Source: CAVVIG01 sp050249955 (lineage in GTDB: Bacteria; Acidobacteriota; Vicinamibacteria; Vicinamibacterales; CAVVIG01). Taken from it: DNA of 64,000 nucleotides. Positions within the stretch are counted from its first letter, which is position 1. Each line of letters begins with the position of its first letter. The stretch is taken from assembly GCA_050249955.1 (NCBI GenBank), contig JBFWPN010000014.1, positions 65,608 through 129,607 of the forward strand, written 5' to 3'. The notes beneath the pieces are model-generated. The model was not told where the DNA came from and made no database searches. It saw only the letters and a list, made by a program, of their open reading frames with translations. Made by a program: the position numbers and the translations under genes. Positions 7,654 through 17,521 of this stretch are shown here, one piece after another.

Positions 7654-10338
7654 TCAGGGGCGTTCGAGGAACTCCATCCAGCGGCGGACAAGGGGCTGTT
7701 GCGGCCCCTTGAGCCGCGCGTAGGCATCGGCGTACTGCCGCGCCAGCCGGAGGTCGTCCGCGGGCGTGCGTGCCGCGGCGCGCGCCAGCCGGAGGTGATA
7801 GATCCACTCGACAGCCAGCTGGAGGGTCTCCACTTCGTCCGGGTGCGCCTCGAGGTGCCGGGCAATCAGCCGCACGGCCTGCGGCCCCTGCCCGAACGTG
7901 GCCAGCACGATGGCCATCGGCTTCACGAACCGCAGGTCGCCCGGCCACTTCGTCATCGCCTCGTCGAGGATCGCCCGCGCCTCACCCAGCCGCCGGTCGC
8001 GCATCAGCGCGTCGGCCAGCCACTCGTAGATCTCGGGGACGTCCGAGCCGTCGATGAGCGAGGTCTGCCAGGCACCGCTCGCCTGGTCATCGCGCCCGGC
8101 CGCCGCGAACACGGCCGCCAGGTAGACCAGGATCGAGGTGTTCTCGGCGTCGGTCGCGAGCGCCGACTTGAGGCTCGACTCGGCGCGGGTGTAGTCGCCC
8201 GATGCCAGCGCAGCCACGCCGGCGTCGAAGGCGGCCCTCGCCGGGACCGCCACCCGCTCGCGGAACGCGGCCAGCGTCTCGGCGCCCGACAGCGCCGCCT
8301 TGTCGAACGGCCGCGCCATCATCGGGTCGGCCACGGGCAGGAACACGTCCGCCGTCGACAGCACCGAACCACTGTCGGCCGCCGTCATCAGCACGGCTGG
8401 CGCCGACACCTCGAATGCCCGCGTCAGCGTGCGGGGCGCAGCGCCCTCCGGCGTGACCACCGCCCTGAGGACGTATTTCCCAGGCGGCAGCTGCCTCACC
8501 GGCAGCGCCTTCGAGAAGATGCCGCGACGTCCGCCTGAGGCGGAGCGCACCGGCACCTCCTGCACCACGAGCGCCTCTCCGGTCTCGGAGGAGGCCAGCT
8601 CGAAGCGCGCCTTCGCGGCCGAGGCCCCCTCACCGTATGTCTCGAGGTAGCCCTGGACGGTCCCGAACACGACGTCGTAGCCGATCGTCGGCTGGAGCAG
8701 GTCCTCGGCCCCGTTCAGCGGACCACCAGCCATCAGGTCGCTGACCTTCAACGGGGCGGCATCGGCGATGCCGGCCGTGAACTCGTGCTCGACGCTCCCG
8801 ACCCGGTCACCGGCGTTCACCGCCATCTTGAGCGTGTAGGTCCCTGGCGGGAGGCTCGCGCCGCCGGTGAACTGCAGCGCCGACGGCACGCCGTTCATCA
8901 CCGGGGGCAGGCGGGCCTCGCCCACGCGGCTGTCCACCATGCGCCCGTCGCTGTCGGTGATGGCATAGCCGACCGTCACGTTCTGCGGCGCCACATAGTC
9001 GGTGCCGACATCGGCGTGCACGAGCAGCTGCACCTTGTCGCGCTCCGGCCCCTGCAGCGAGAACGTGGCCACGCGCAGCGGCAGCGCGGAGATCACCAGC
9101 GGCGTGTTCACGGCGGACACGACCACGTCGCGGGCACTCTTCGGCTTCCCCTCGTCCACCGGCGTGACGATGCCGCGGCGGCCGCGGATGGTGAGCCCCT
9201 TGCGGTTCACCTCGACCCGCACCGGGTGCGTCCTGCCGTCGCGGTCGGCGGGGTTCGACTCCACGCCGAGCAGGTAGTAGCCCGACAGCTCGGACGCGAT
9301 GCGCTGGAACACGCCGTCGGCGGTCCCGACGATGTTGAAGAGCGCACCACGCGAGGCACTGGCGAGCAGTTCGAGCCCCTCGGACCGCAGGTAGCGGTCG
9401 TCCATGATGCCGACCGGTGCCCGGGCTTCCGACGCCATGCTGGCGAAGAGCTGATCGTCGAGCTTCAGGGCATAGATGCTGGTACGCGAGGCCGCCGCGA
9501 GCGCCCCGAGCTCGATGACCGGCTGCCGCTGGTCGTCGATGAGGAATCCCTCCGACACCATCACCATTGTCTTGGGGCCGTCGATGGTCGTCAGTGCGTT
9601 CAGCAGTGCCCGCAGCACGGTTATCGTGTGCTGGCCGTTGCTGACCCCCTCCATGGCCCGCTGCTGCACCTCACCCTGCAGTTCCATCATGCAGGCCTCG
9701 AATGCGGGACCGGCCATGGCGTTGCACTCGCGTGCCACCACCTCCTCGAACACACCGGGCATGTTGCGCTGGATGCGCAGCGCCTCGGAGGTGGAGATGG
9801 TGAACGAGGACAGGAACGACGGCTGGTACTGGCCGACGAGCCGCTCGATCGCCCTCTTGAGCCGTGCCCGATCGGCGGTGAACGGCGTGGACGCGGCCCC
9901 CTGGCCGATACCGATCACCGCCGCCCGGTCCGATGGCTGCAGCTGATCGATGAAGGCGTTCACGGCGCGCCGGATGGCCATGGTGCCGCCGAACCTGATG
10001 TTCGGCTGGTCCACCACCAGCATGATCAGGCGGCCGCCCGTCTGGTTCTCGTTGCCCGAGTAGCCGACGGGCGCCGCAGGCAGCGCGGCAGACTCCTTCG
10101 TGTCGAGCCCGATCCACTCGGCGTTCACCACCCGTCGCGGGTCACCGTCCACGCGCACGGTGAAGTCGCCGGGTTGCAGGTCCGTCACCACCCGTCCCCG
10201 GTCGTCGACGACCGTCAGGTCGATGGAGGTCAGCTCGACCGACGAACGGAAGACCGGCTGGTCCGGCGCCTGGGCCCGTGCCGGAACGGACGACAGCAGG
10301 CAGGCCGCGGCGACCAACGCAGGAAGCTGCCAGCGCAT
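7654..10338 (-). CDS. VWFA-related secreted protein with C-terminal TPRs
   Basis: An 894-residue exported protein. The signal peptide ends near VPARAQA. The N-terminal half resembles the acidobacterial VWFA-related family (opening with LTSIDLTVVDDRGRVVTDLQ and FTVRVDG), followed by an A-domain-like region of about 100-330 whose metal site is degenerate: the strand reads LIMLVVDQPNIRFGG where a DxSxS motif is expected. A middle beta-rich region follows, and TPR-like helices occupy about 690-890 (AALASGDYTRAESSLKSALA). The ATG overlaps the stop of the second VWFA gene (TGATG), so it is the last gene of a three-gene operon. Likely a periplasmic or surface binding/scaffold protein; the partner is unknown. 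Confidence 0.85.
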   Translation of the reverse strand: MRWQLPALVAAACLLSSVPARAQAPDQPVFRSSVELTSIDLTVVDDRGRVVTDLQPGDFTVRVDGDPRRVVNAEWIGLDTKESAALPAAPVGYSGNENQTGGRLIMLVVDQPNIRFGGTMAIRRAVNAFIDQLQPSDRAAVIGIGQGAASTPFTADRARLKRAIERLVGQYQPSFLSSFTISTSEALRIQRNMPGVFEEVVARECNAMAGPAFEACMMELQGEVQQRAMEGVSNGQHTITVLRALLNALTTIDGPKTMVMVSEGFLIDDQRQPVIELGALAAASRTSIYALKLDDQLFASMASEARAPVGIMDDRYLRSEGLELLASASRGALFNIVGTADGVFQRIASELSGYYLLGVESNPADRDGRTHPVRVEVNRKGLTIRGRRGIVTPVDEGKPKSARDVVVSAVNTPLVISALPLRVATFSLQGPERDKVQLLVHADVGTDYVAPQNVTVGYAITDSDGRMVDSRVGEARLPPVMNGVPSALQFTGGASLPPGTYTLKMAVNAGDRVGSVEHEFTAGIADAAPLKVSDLMAGGPLNGAEDLLQPTIGYDVVFGTVQGYLETYGEGASAAKARFELASSETGEALVVQEVPVRSASGGRRGIFSKALPVRQLPPGKYVLRAVVTPEGAAPRTLTRAFEVSAPAVLMTAADSGSVLSTADVFLPVADPMMARPFDKAALSGAETLAAFRERVAVPARAAFDAGVAALASGDYTRAESSLKSALATDAENTSILVYLAAVFAAAGRDDQASGAWQTSLIDGSDVPEIYEWLADALMRDRRLGEARAILDEAMTKWPGDLRFVKPMAIVLATFGQGPQAVRLIARHLEAHPDEVETLQLAVEWIYHLRLARAAARTPADDLRLARQYADAYARLKGPQQPLVRRWMEFLERP

Positions 10339-11582
10339 CACTTGATAGGTGCGGCGCGGTAGCCCTGTCGGGCCCGCACGTTGGGGTAGCCGTCGACCTG
10401 CACCTTGATCTCGCGCCAGGTGTCGTCGCGCGTGGCGTTGGTCGGCTGGTACCCGAGCAGGTACTGGTTGGACAGCTCCTCGAGGAGGTCCTCGAACGCC
10501 TCGTGCAGCTGGTCGATGCTGTCGGTGGTGAACGTGCGGCCGCCGGTGGGCACGGTCAGACGCTGCATGGTCTTCCGCAGGTAGTCCTGGCTGATGCCGC
10601 GGCCCTGCGCAATGATGTACAGCGTCACGTCGCTGGCCTGCAGCTTCCGCTCCACGTCCTCGAGCGACACGTGGCTCCCCTGGTCCTCCCCGTCCGAGAA
10701 CACGACCAGCGCCTTGCGGCCGATCTGGCGGCCGAGCATGTCCACGGCGCGCATGATCACGTCGTAGAGCGCGGTGGCGCCCCACGGTGCCAGCCGGTCG
10801 ACGGCCTTCACGCGCTCCATCGGATCGGTCTGCTTGCGCGTCAGCGCGAACACGCTGTCGTTGAACCCGAGGAGCGTCACCTGATCCTTCGACGGCACGG
10901 CGAGCAGGAAGTCCTTGACCGCCTTCTTCAGCTTCGGCATCGACGTGGTCATGCTGCCGCTGATGTCGACCGCCACCGTCAGTTCGAGCGGCACGTCCTC
11001 CGACGCGAAGTAGGTGATCGGCTGCGGCTTCCCGTCCTCGTACACCCTGAACGCGCCACGCTGCACGCCGCCGATGAACCGGCCGGCATCGTCGGACACC
11101 GTGACGGTCACCTGGATCGCCTGCACGTTCACACGGTCGGCGTAGCCGATGCCCTTCGTCCGCAGCGTCTTCACCAGGCGGTCGCCGTCAACCGGCTGTA
11201 CCACGAGCCGGATGAGATGGGCGCTGATGGTGGAGCCCGCGTCCCACTCGCACTCGAAGGGCGGTTCGGTGATGGCGCAGAACTGGCGTCCGTCGACGAA
11301 GAAGGTGACCGACTGTGGCGTCAGGCTCGGGTCGATGGCGGCCCGCAGCCGGGTCACGCCGCTGACGTAGGCGTCGGCGGCTGGCGACGTGATGGCCACC
11401 GGCATGGCCGGCGTGGTGACCGACGGAACAGCCGCCGGGGTCGGGCCTGCTGCTGCGGACACACCCGGCGCGGGTGCGGGTACGGGCGTCACCGCGGGCT
11501 CCTGCCCGCTGGCGAACGCGAGTACGCGACAGGCGAGCGCCACCGTGACCGCGACGAGGAGTGCGCGCGAGCCACTGGACAT
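10338..11582 (-). CDS. VWFA domain secreted protein with canonical MIDAS
   Basis: A 414-residue exported protein. An N-terminal hydrophobic signal (LLVAVTVALACRVLAFASG) precedes a Pro/Ala-rich linker, an Ig-like segment (MPVAITSPAADAYVSGVTRLRA, then FFVDG), and a VWFA domain from about 150. The metal-ion-dependent adhesion site is intact: ELTVAVDISGSM (DxSxS), a later Thr in WGATALYD and Asp in VFSDGEDQGSH. The C-terminal part (SNQYLLGYQPTN) matches the acidobacterial VWFA-related family. It overlaps both operon neighbours with TGATG junctions. Probably binds a protein ligand outside the inner membrane; pairing with the MIDAS-degenerate partner next door is notable. Confidence 0.88.
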   Translation of the reverse strand: MSSGSRALLVAVTVALACRVLAFASGQEPAVTPVPAPAPGVSAAAGPTPAAVPSVTTPAMPVAITSPAADAYVSGVTRLRAAIDPSLTPQSVTFFVDGRQFCAITEPPFECEWDAGSTISAHLIRLVVQPVDGDRLVKTLRTKGIGYADRVNVQAIQVTVTVSDDAGRFIGGVQRGAFRVYEDGKPQPITYFASEDVPLELTVAVDISGSMTTSMPKLKKAVKDFLLAVPSKDQVTLLGFNDSVFALTRKQTDPMERVKAVDRLAPWGATALYDVIMRAVDMLGRQIGRKALVVFSDGEDQGSHVSLEDVERKLQASDVTLYIIAQGRGISQDYLRKTMQRLTVPTGGRTFTTDSIDQLHEAFEDLLEELSNQYLLGYQPTNATRDDTWREIKVQVDGYPNVRARQGYRAAPIK

Positions 11583-14365
11583 CAGCGCTCTGTCGCCTCC
11601 TGGTCCTCGGCCACCAGCGGCCCGTCGAGCGTGGCGGCCGCAGCCACGTGATCCGCCATCGCACCGCGGCCGATCGTCCGGGGATAGGCCACCAGCGGCT
11701 CGCGATCCGCCGGGTCGACCGAGCCAACACGGTCGACGTAGTCCTGCATGGCCGTGGACAGGACAGACGGCAGCAGGGCGGCAGGCAGGCGAAGGGCTGC
11801 CAGGCGCGACGCCAGCTCCAGATTCATGTCCACCGTTACCGCCGCCATCATGGCCATCTGCGACCGTCCCGAGAGAATCCGCCAGTCACGTGGTCCGGGA
11901 AACCGCGTGCACACGCAGCCCTGCGACAGTATGCCGCTCGTCCCCCACGATGCCACTGCTGCCGCCGGGTCACCCAGCACCAGCAAATCGGCCAGCGAGA
12001 GGTGATTCTCCAACGAATCCGGTGCGTTTTGCAGTACCCATCGCAGGGAACGGCCGCGCCATCCGTCGGGGCCCAGTTCACGCTCCAGCGTGAGCCAGGC
12101 ATCGGGGTTCCCGGTGAGCCGCCGCACGCGCTGGCGGCCCCGCTCGATGGCCGCAGCGATGCGGTCACGATCGGTATCGGTGAGGTCGCGGGCGTTCAGC
12201 AGGGCGGCATTGACCGCAAAGGCCTCGCGCTCGATGCTCTGAAGCCGCGGTGGCGAGGGCAGTGCATCCATGCTGAGCCGACGGAGATTCAGGGGGGCAA
12301 GCCCGACATCCATCCCGATGAGCGACCCCACCACGTGCCAGGGCACCCCGGGCTGAAAGTCCTGCCGGGGCATCGCCCATGGTCCGCGGGCGCGCCCCTC
12401 GCCGTCGCGGCGGCTGAACCCGAAGTCGTGGCGGAGCGCCACGCTGCCACCGAGCAGCGCCGGGCCGCCGGGATCCCCGAGGTGGACGGCATAGACCAGC
12501 GAGAGCATCGCGTGGCCCAGCACCATGTCGCCGAGGGCCGTGAGCGCATCGCCCGCGCGACCCACCCGCCGGAGGTCGGCGCTCCGTGCGGCCCGCGCCA
12601 GGTCGTCAGCGGCCCGCGCCAGCCAGTCGCGCCCGTCGCGTGGTACCGGCACGCCCGGAGCCATCACGTTGTTCGGCGGACGCACGAGCATGAGCCCGTA
12701 GGTGGCGAGCGCCTGCTGCGCCTCCACCGCCAGCGAGCGCCCCTCGTCCGCGGTCGTGGCCGAACGGGCACGGCGGGCCAGCCGGACGATCGCAAACGCG
12801 GCATCGAGGTCGGGCCCGTCCTGGTGCGACTGAATCTCCTCGATGCGGTGGCGCTCGGCGAACGCCAGGTCCAGCCGATAGGCCTGCCCTTCCCACTCGA
12901 CGCGCGGATCGCCGGGTGTGGGTCCGCCGGCCACGCCGGCAACGACCCGCGACTGCCAGCTGCCCACGCGCGGCAGGTGCGGCGCAAGGGCCGACTCGAA
13001 CCAGTCCAGCAGCGCTCCCCTGAACTCGCCCTCGTGCAGCGGCAGCGCAAACAGGGCGTCAAGGGCCGTGCGCGCCGCGGCCGCGTCCAGGCTTCGCGTC
13101 CCGTGCATGCGAACGACGATCGCCATCGCACCCTGCAACTGGGCCAGCGTCCAGAAGCGCTCCGCGCCAGGGCCGACGGCGTGGGTCTGCGCCAGGGCCG
13201 CCTGGTAAACGGTCGGGTCGGTCACGCCCACGCGCTCGAGCCCGAACAGCAGCATCCGACGCGCCGGCATCTCGCGCAGGAGCGCCGCCACGGTGTCCGA
13301 CTCCGCATCAGGGCGTCCCCCGAACACGCGCTGGCCGAACGTGACCTGATCGAGCCGGTCGCCGCGCGAGTACATGTCGCCCGCAATCGCTTCGATCAGC
13401 CACGCCGCATCGACAAGGGTGTGCGTGTCGGGCAGCACGTCGCCGGGTGCCGACGCGGTCTCGCTCGCATGCAGCACACCCGCCCAGAACCGCCGCAGCG
13501 CAGGCGTCTGCGGCTCACCGGTTGGAGCGGTCCGGATCCGGAAGAGCAGGATGGCGAGATCGTTCAGGGGGCGAGTGAACGGCAGTTCGCTCACGTGCCA
13601 CTCCCGGTACGACGACCGCACCGCCTGGTGCAGCGCGACGAAGCGGCGCGTGCGCAGCGGCACATCACCTATCCACAGGCCGAGTGCGAACGCCCGCGCG
13701 GCAGGTCCCGCCGCGTCGAGCACGTCGAGTACGTACGCCGACCGCGCCTCAGGCTCCAGGAACAGCGCACGGATGAACGCCTGCGGGTCGGTCACGCGTG
13801 CCTGAACGGCCGCGTCCCACAGGGGCTCGGTCTCCGGCCCACCGGGAACGGTGACACGCCCGTCGTGCACGTGGACCGCCCCGCCGAATGCGGCGAATGC
13901 GCCCGAGGCCTGCTCGTAGAGAAAGGTCAGCAGCGCCGGGTGCTCGCCGTAGAACACCAGCGTCTCATCGTCGGTCGCGAGCAGCCCGCGGCAGAGGAGG
14001 GCAGCGCGCCGATCGACCACGATGGCCGCGAGGAGCCGTTCCGCCGGGACGGGCGCCCTGAAGATCGACGTGCTCCAGATCTCGGGCGTCAAGGGCAGGT
14101 CGACCAGCAGGGGCGTACCGGTGGCGCCGCGTGTGTCAGGCACGAGGCGGACAGGGACCGCGCGGGTGGGCGGAGGCGAATAGAGGCGACGGATCAGCTC
14201 GTGGACGAAACGGGCGTGATCGCGGTCCGGATCCATCTCGACCCGCGCCGCGAGTTCGGCCACCGGCGAAGTCACCGGTACGCGCGTCGTCGGCAGCGTC
14301 GCAGCGGAAGCACGCAGCTCAAATGCCGCTACAATCGTGAGACACCACAACAGCACGCGCCGCAT
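11582..14365 (-). CDS. Large secreted protein of unknown function
   Basis: About 927 residues with a signal peptide (MRRVLLWCLTIVAAFELRASA). I recognise no domain. It is rich in Ala, Leu and Arg, appears mostly alpha-helical, and has no further clear membrane segment. I start at ATG 14365 because the only upstream in-frame start is a TTG that adds five residues before the signal peptide. The stop overlaps the ATG of the VWFA gene at 11582, so this is the first gene of the operon (large protein, VWFA, VWFA-TPR). It diverges from the topoisomerase gene with only 33 bases between start codons. A function together with the VWFA pair in the envelope is inferred from the coupling alone. Confidence 0.8.
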   Translation of the reverse strand: MRRVLLWCLTIVAAFELRASAATLPTTRVPVTSPVAELAARVEMDPDRDHARFVHELIRRLYSPPPTRAVPVRLVPDTRGATGTPLLVDLPLTPEIWSTSIFRAPVPAERLLAAIVVDRRAALLCRGLLATDDETLVFYGEHPALLTFLYEQASGAFAAFGGAVHVHDGRVTVPGGPETEPLWDAAVQARVTDPQAFIRALFLEPEARSAYVLDVLDAAGPAARAFALGLWIGDVPLRTRRFVALHQAVRSSYREWHVSELPFTRPLNDLAILLFRIRTAPTGEPQTPALRRFWAGVLHASETASAPGDVLPDTHTLVDAAWLIEAIAGDMYSRGDRLDQVTFGQRVFGGRPDAESDTVAALLREMPARRMLLFGLERVGVTDPTVYQAALAQTHAVGPGAERFWTLAQLQGAMAIVVRMHGTRSLDAAAARTALDALFALPLHEGEFRGALLDWFESALAPHLPRVGSWQSRVVAGVAGGPTPGDPRVEWEGQAYRLDLAFAERHRIEEIQSHQDGPDLDAAFAIVRLARRARSATTADEGRSLAVEAQQALATYGLMLVRPPNNVMAPGVPVPRDGRDWLARAADDLARAARSADLRRVGRAGDALTALGDMVLGHAMLSLVYAVHLGDPGGPALLGGSVALRHDFGFSRRDGEGRARGPWAMPRQDFQPGVPWHVVGSLIGMDVGLAPLNLRRLSMDALPSPPRLQSIEREAFAVNAALLNARDLTDTDRDRIAAAIERGRQRVRRLTGNPDAWLTLERELGPDGWRGRSLRWVLQNAPDSLENHLSLADLLVLGDPAAAVASWGTSGILSQGCVCTRFPGPRDWRILSGRSQMAMMAAVTVDMNLELASRLAALRLPAALLPSVLSTAMQDYVDRVGSVDPADREPLVAYPRTIGRGAMADHVAAAATLDGPLVAEDQEATER

Positions 14366-14398
14366 AGGGCAGGGTCCCAAAAGAGCAGAAGTATATAC

Positions 14399-16312
14399 AT
14401 GGCATCGGCGAACTACACCGCGAAAGACATCACCGTCCTCGAAGGGCTCGAGCCGGTCCGCAAGCGGCCCGGGATGTACATCGGTGGTGTCGGCTCAGCG
14501 GGGCTGCATCACCTCGTCTGGGAGGTGCTGGACAACGCGATTGACGAGGCCATGAACGGCTATGCCTCGAACATCCGGGTCACCCTGCACGAGGACGGTT
14601 CGTCGATCACCATCGAGGACGATGGCCGCGGCATCCCGGTGGACAGGCACCCGACGACGAAGAAGAGCGCGTTGGAGGTGATCTTCACCGTGCTCCACGC
14701 CGGCGGGAAGTTCGAGCAGGGCAACTACAAGACGGCCGGCGGCCTTCACGGCGTGGGCGCCAGCGTGGTGAACGCGCTCTCGAAGGAACTGGTGGCGCAG
14801 GTGAAGCGGGACGGCGCCCTGTGGGAGATGCGGTTCCGGCAGGGGCGGCCCGAGGGGCCGCTGAAGAAGGTCGGACCGGCGCGCGGCACCGGCACCACCG
14901 TCTACTTCCATCCCGATGCCACGATCTTCCCGAAGATCGAGTTCGACGCGGCCACCATCCGCGAGCGGCTCGAGGTGGCCAGCTACATCCACAAGGGGCT
15001 GAAGGTCACCTTCGAGGACGAGACCTCGAAGACCCGGCACGTCTACGAGCACGCGGAGGGCCTCGTCGCCTACCTGAAGAAGGTGGTGGGCGAGCGCAGC
15101 CAGAAGCCGGTGCACGAGGCGATCTTCACCATCACCAAGGACGACGGCATGCGCCTCGACCTGGCGATGCAGTGGACCGAGGCGACCGACGAACACATCC
15201 GCTCGTACGTGAACGGCATCCCCACGGGCTCGGGCGGCACGCACGAGAACGGGCTGCGTGCAGGCCTCGGCAAGGCGGTCCGCAATTTCATCGACACCCA
15301 CAACCTCTCGCCCAAGGGGGTGACGCTCACCGCCGAGGACATCCGGGAGGGGCTCACCGGCATCCTCAGCGTGTTCATCGCCGAGCCGCAGTTCCAGGGG
15401 CAGACCAAGGATCGGCTCAACAACCCCGAGGTGCTGTCAGCCGTCGACGGCGTGGTCCGGCCCGCGCTCGAGCACTGGCTCAACCACAACATCAGCGTGG
15501 CCGAGTCGATCGTCGCGCGCATCATCCTCGCCGCTCGCGCACGCGAGGCGAGCCGTGCGGCGCAGCAGGAGGTGTCGCGCAAGAGCGCCACCTCGTCGCG
15601 ACTGAACCTTCCCGGCAAGCTGAGCGACTGCACGAACTCCTCCGCCGAGAACAGCGAGCTGTTCATCGTGGAAGGCGACTCGGCAGGCGGTTCGGCCAAG
15701 CAGGGGCGCGACCGGGCGCGCCAGGCGATCCTGCCGCTGCGCGGCAAGGTGCTGAACACCGAGAGCGCCTCGCTCGCCAAGGTGCTCGAGAACAAGGAGC
15801 TGTCGGACCTCGTCACGGCGCTCGGCTGCGGGCTCGGCAAGAACTTCGAGCTCGACAAGCTCCGCTACGGCAAGGTCATCATCCTGGCGGACGCCGACTC
15901 GGACGGCAACCACATCGCCACGCTGCTGCTCACCTTCATCTACCGGCACCTGCCGCAGCTGATGGCGGCCGGGCGGATCTACCTGGCGCAGCCCCCGCTC
16001 TACCGCATCGACATCGGCAAGGAGACGTACTGGGCGCTCGACGATGCGCAGAAGGAGCAGATCCTGCGGACGCAGGTGAAGAACGGCCGCAGCACACCGG
16101 AGATCACGCGATTCAAGGGCCTGGGCGAGATGATGCCGAAGGTGCTCTGGGACACGACGCTGAACCCGCGCACGCGGCGGCTGCTGCGCGTGGAGGTCAC
16201 CGACCAGATCCTGACCGACCGCGTGATGAACGAGCTGATGGGCAAGGACGCCTCCGCCCGGTTCCGCTTCATCATGGAACGTGCGGAAGAGGCTGAGGAA
16301 CTCGACGTCTAG
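14399..16312 (+). CDS. parE: Type IIA DNA topoisomerase subunit B, ParE-like
   Basis: A 637-residue ATPase/TOPRIM subunit of DNA gyrase or topoisomerase IV. The GHKL ATPase shows LEGLEPVRKRPGMYIGG, the Mg-binding LDNAIDEA, DDGRGIPV and the lid HAGGKF...GGLHGVGASVVNALS. The TOPRIM part shows EGDSAGGSAKQGRDR and ILADADSDGNHIATLLL; the Ser in ADSDG and the overall length are as in enterobacterial ParE, whereas GyrB usually has DADVDG. The C terminus keeps RFKGLGEMMP. No gyrA/parC lies nearby. ATG 14399 starts the conserved region; the frame is open far upstream but that is antisense to the previous gene. The 3' end overlaps the convergent aminotransferase gene by 41 bases. Confidence 0.88.
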   Translation: MASANYTAKDITVLEGLEPVRKRPGMYIGGVGSAGLHHLVWEVLDNAIDEAMNGYASNIRVTLHEDGSSITIEDDGRGIPVDRHPTTKKSALEVIFTVLHAGGKFEQGNYKTAGGLHGVGASVVNALSKELVAQVKRDGALWEMRFRQGRPEGPLKKVGPARGTGTTVYFHPDATIFPKIEFDAATIRERLEVASYIHKGLKVTFEDETSKTRHVYEHAEGLVAYLKKVVGERSQKPVHEAIFTITKDDGMRLDLAMQWTEATDEHIRSYVNGIPTGSGGTHENGLRAGLGKAVRNFIDTHNLSPKGVTLTAEDIREGLTGILSVFIAEPQFQGQTKDRLNNPEVLSAVDGVVRPALEHWLNHNISVAESIVARIILAARAREASRAAQQEVSRKSATSSRLNLPGKLSDCTNSSAENSELFIVEGDSAGGSAKQGRDRARQAILPLRGKVLNTESASLAKVLENKELSDLVTALGCGLGKNFELDKLRYGKVIILADADSDGNHIATLLLTFIYRHLPQLMAAGRIYLAQPPLYRIDIGKETYWALDDAQKEQILRTQVKNGRSTPEITRFKGLGEMMPKVLWDTTLNPRTRRLLRVEVTDQILTDRVMNELMGKDASARFRFIMERAEEAEELDV

Positions 16313-17474
16313 CGTTGCCCAGAATGGCCCGCAACCCGGTGACGAGTCTCCCAATGCCCTCCGCCACCGTGGCCTTCTGCAGGGCGCCGTACGCCACTCG
16401 GAAGTAGCAGCCGTCGGTCATGCCGAACGCATCGCCGGGAATCACCGCCACGCGATGCTCGCGAATCAGCCGCTCGGCCAGCGCCAGCGGCGTCATCCCG
16501 GTCTGCACGCGCAGCAGCGCGTAGAACGCGCCGTCGGCCGCCGGCACGGTGGCCAGTGGCGCCAGCGCGTTCAGCTCGGTGAAGACGATGTCGCGAATGG
16601 AGCCGAGTTCGCGCACGTGCGGTTCCGCGTGCGCGCGTCCCACCCGCAGCGCCGCCTCGGCTCCCACCTGTGACGCCATCGTGGGGTTGATCAGGATCGT
16701 GTCCTGGCACTTCATCATGGCGCCGTGCAGCCCCTCTGGGTACACGACGTAGCCCACCCGCCAGCCGGCAAAGCCGTAGGCCTTGGACAGCGAGAACATC
16801 GAGACCGTGTGCCCGGCCGCACCGTCGAAGGACCCGGGCGAGACGTGCGGGACACCGTAGGTGAAGTACTCGTACGGTTCGTCGGAGACGTGGAAGATCC
16901 TCCGCGCGCGGCACAGGGCGTTCACGGCCCGGAGCGACGCCTCACTGAACACCGCCCCGCTCGGGTTGTTGGGCGAGATGGTGACGATGGCGCGGGTGCG
17001 GGGGGTGATGGCATCGGCGAGTGCGTCGACACGAAGCTGGTAGTGCGGATCGGTCGGCACGCGCACGACCCTGCACCCGGCCATGGTGATGGCCATGTCG
17101 TGGTTGAAGTAGAACGGCGTGGGCAGGATCACCTCGTCGCCGGGAGAGGTGATGGCCAGCACCACGTGCATGAAGGCCATGTTCGCGCCGGCCGTGACCA
17201 TCACCCGGCTGCCGGCCCCCGTGTCGATGCCGTTCTCCAGCCGCAGCTTGTCCCGGACGGCCTCGACGAGCGGACCGTACCCGGCCACGTCGCCGTATCC
17301 GTCGAGCCGCGGTGAGCCGAGCGCGGCACGCACGGCGTCGATGGCCTCGATGGGCGGCCCGTAGTGCACGACGCCCTGGCCGAGCGAGATGGTGCCGGGG
17401 GTGTCCCGGATCATCGCCCCGATGACCGGAATCACCGGTGCCTGAACCGCCTCCATCCGCGCAAAACCGGGCAT
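16272..17474 (-). CDS. Class I/II PLP-dependent aminotransferase
   Basis: A 400-residue fold-type I transaminase related to aspartate aminotransferase. Motifs include SLGQGVVHYGPP near the N terminus, TAGANMAFMHVVLA, the SPNNPSGAVF substrate/PLP segment, HVSDEPYEYFTYG, and the Schiff-base Lys in MFSLSKAYGFAGWRVGY (about 229). The Arg near the C terminus that binds the substrate carboxylate is probably in YFRVAYG. The ATG is preceded by a GAGAAGG-type site. It is convergent with, and overlaps by 41 bases, the parE 3' end, and diverges from the M14 peptidase gene across 47 unusually AT-rich bases. Amino-acid specificity is not assigned. Confidence 0.9.
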   Translation of the reverse strand: MPGFARMEAVQAPVIPVIGAMIRDTPGTISLGQGVVHYGPPIEAIDAVRAALGSPRLDGYGDVAGYGPLVEAVRDKLRLENGIDTGAGSRVMVTAGANMAFMHVVLAITSPGDEVILPTPFYFNHDMAITMAGCRVVRVPTDPHYQLRVDALADAITPRTRAIVTISPNNPSGAVFSEASLRAVNALCRARRIFHVSDEPYEYFTYGVPHVSPGSFDGAAGHTVSMFSLSKAYGFAGWRVGYVVYPEGLHGAMMKCQDTILINPTMASQVGAEAALRVGRAHAEPHVRELGSIRDIVFTELNALAPLATVPAADGAFYALLRVQTGMTPLALAERLIREHRVAVIPGDAFGMTDGCYFRVAYGALQKATVAEGIGRLVTGLRAILGNARRRVPQPLPHVP

Positions 17475-17486
17475 GCAGCTTTTGCC

Positions 17487-17515
17487 TTCTCAGTTTGAGG
17501 ATTTGCGTTTTTAAT
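17487..17515 (+). promoter_or_regulatory. Predicted promoter of the M14 peptidase gene, leaderless type
   Basis: TTCTCA (17487-17492), a 17-base spacer, and TTTAAT (17510-17515) as the -10 box. Only 6 bases separate the -10 box from ATG 17522, so transcription should begin at or next to the start codon. No Shine-Dalgarno sequence precedes the ATG. The stretch is strikingly AT-rich for this genome. Confidence 0.5.
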
Positions 17516-17521
17516 TACGGA

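Noticed and set aside
11561..14398. Long in-frame extension upstream of parE
   Set aside because: It is antisense to the large secreted protein gene and has no topoisomerase similarity; parE homology begins at ATG 14399.
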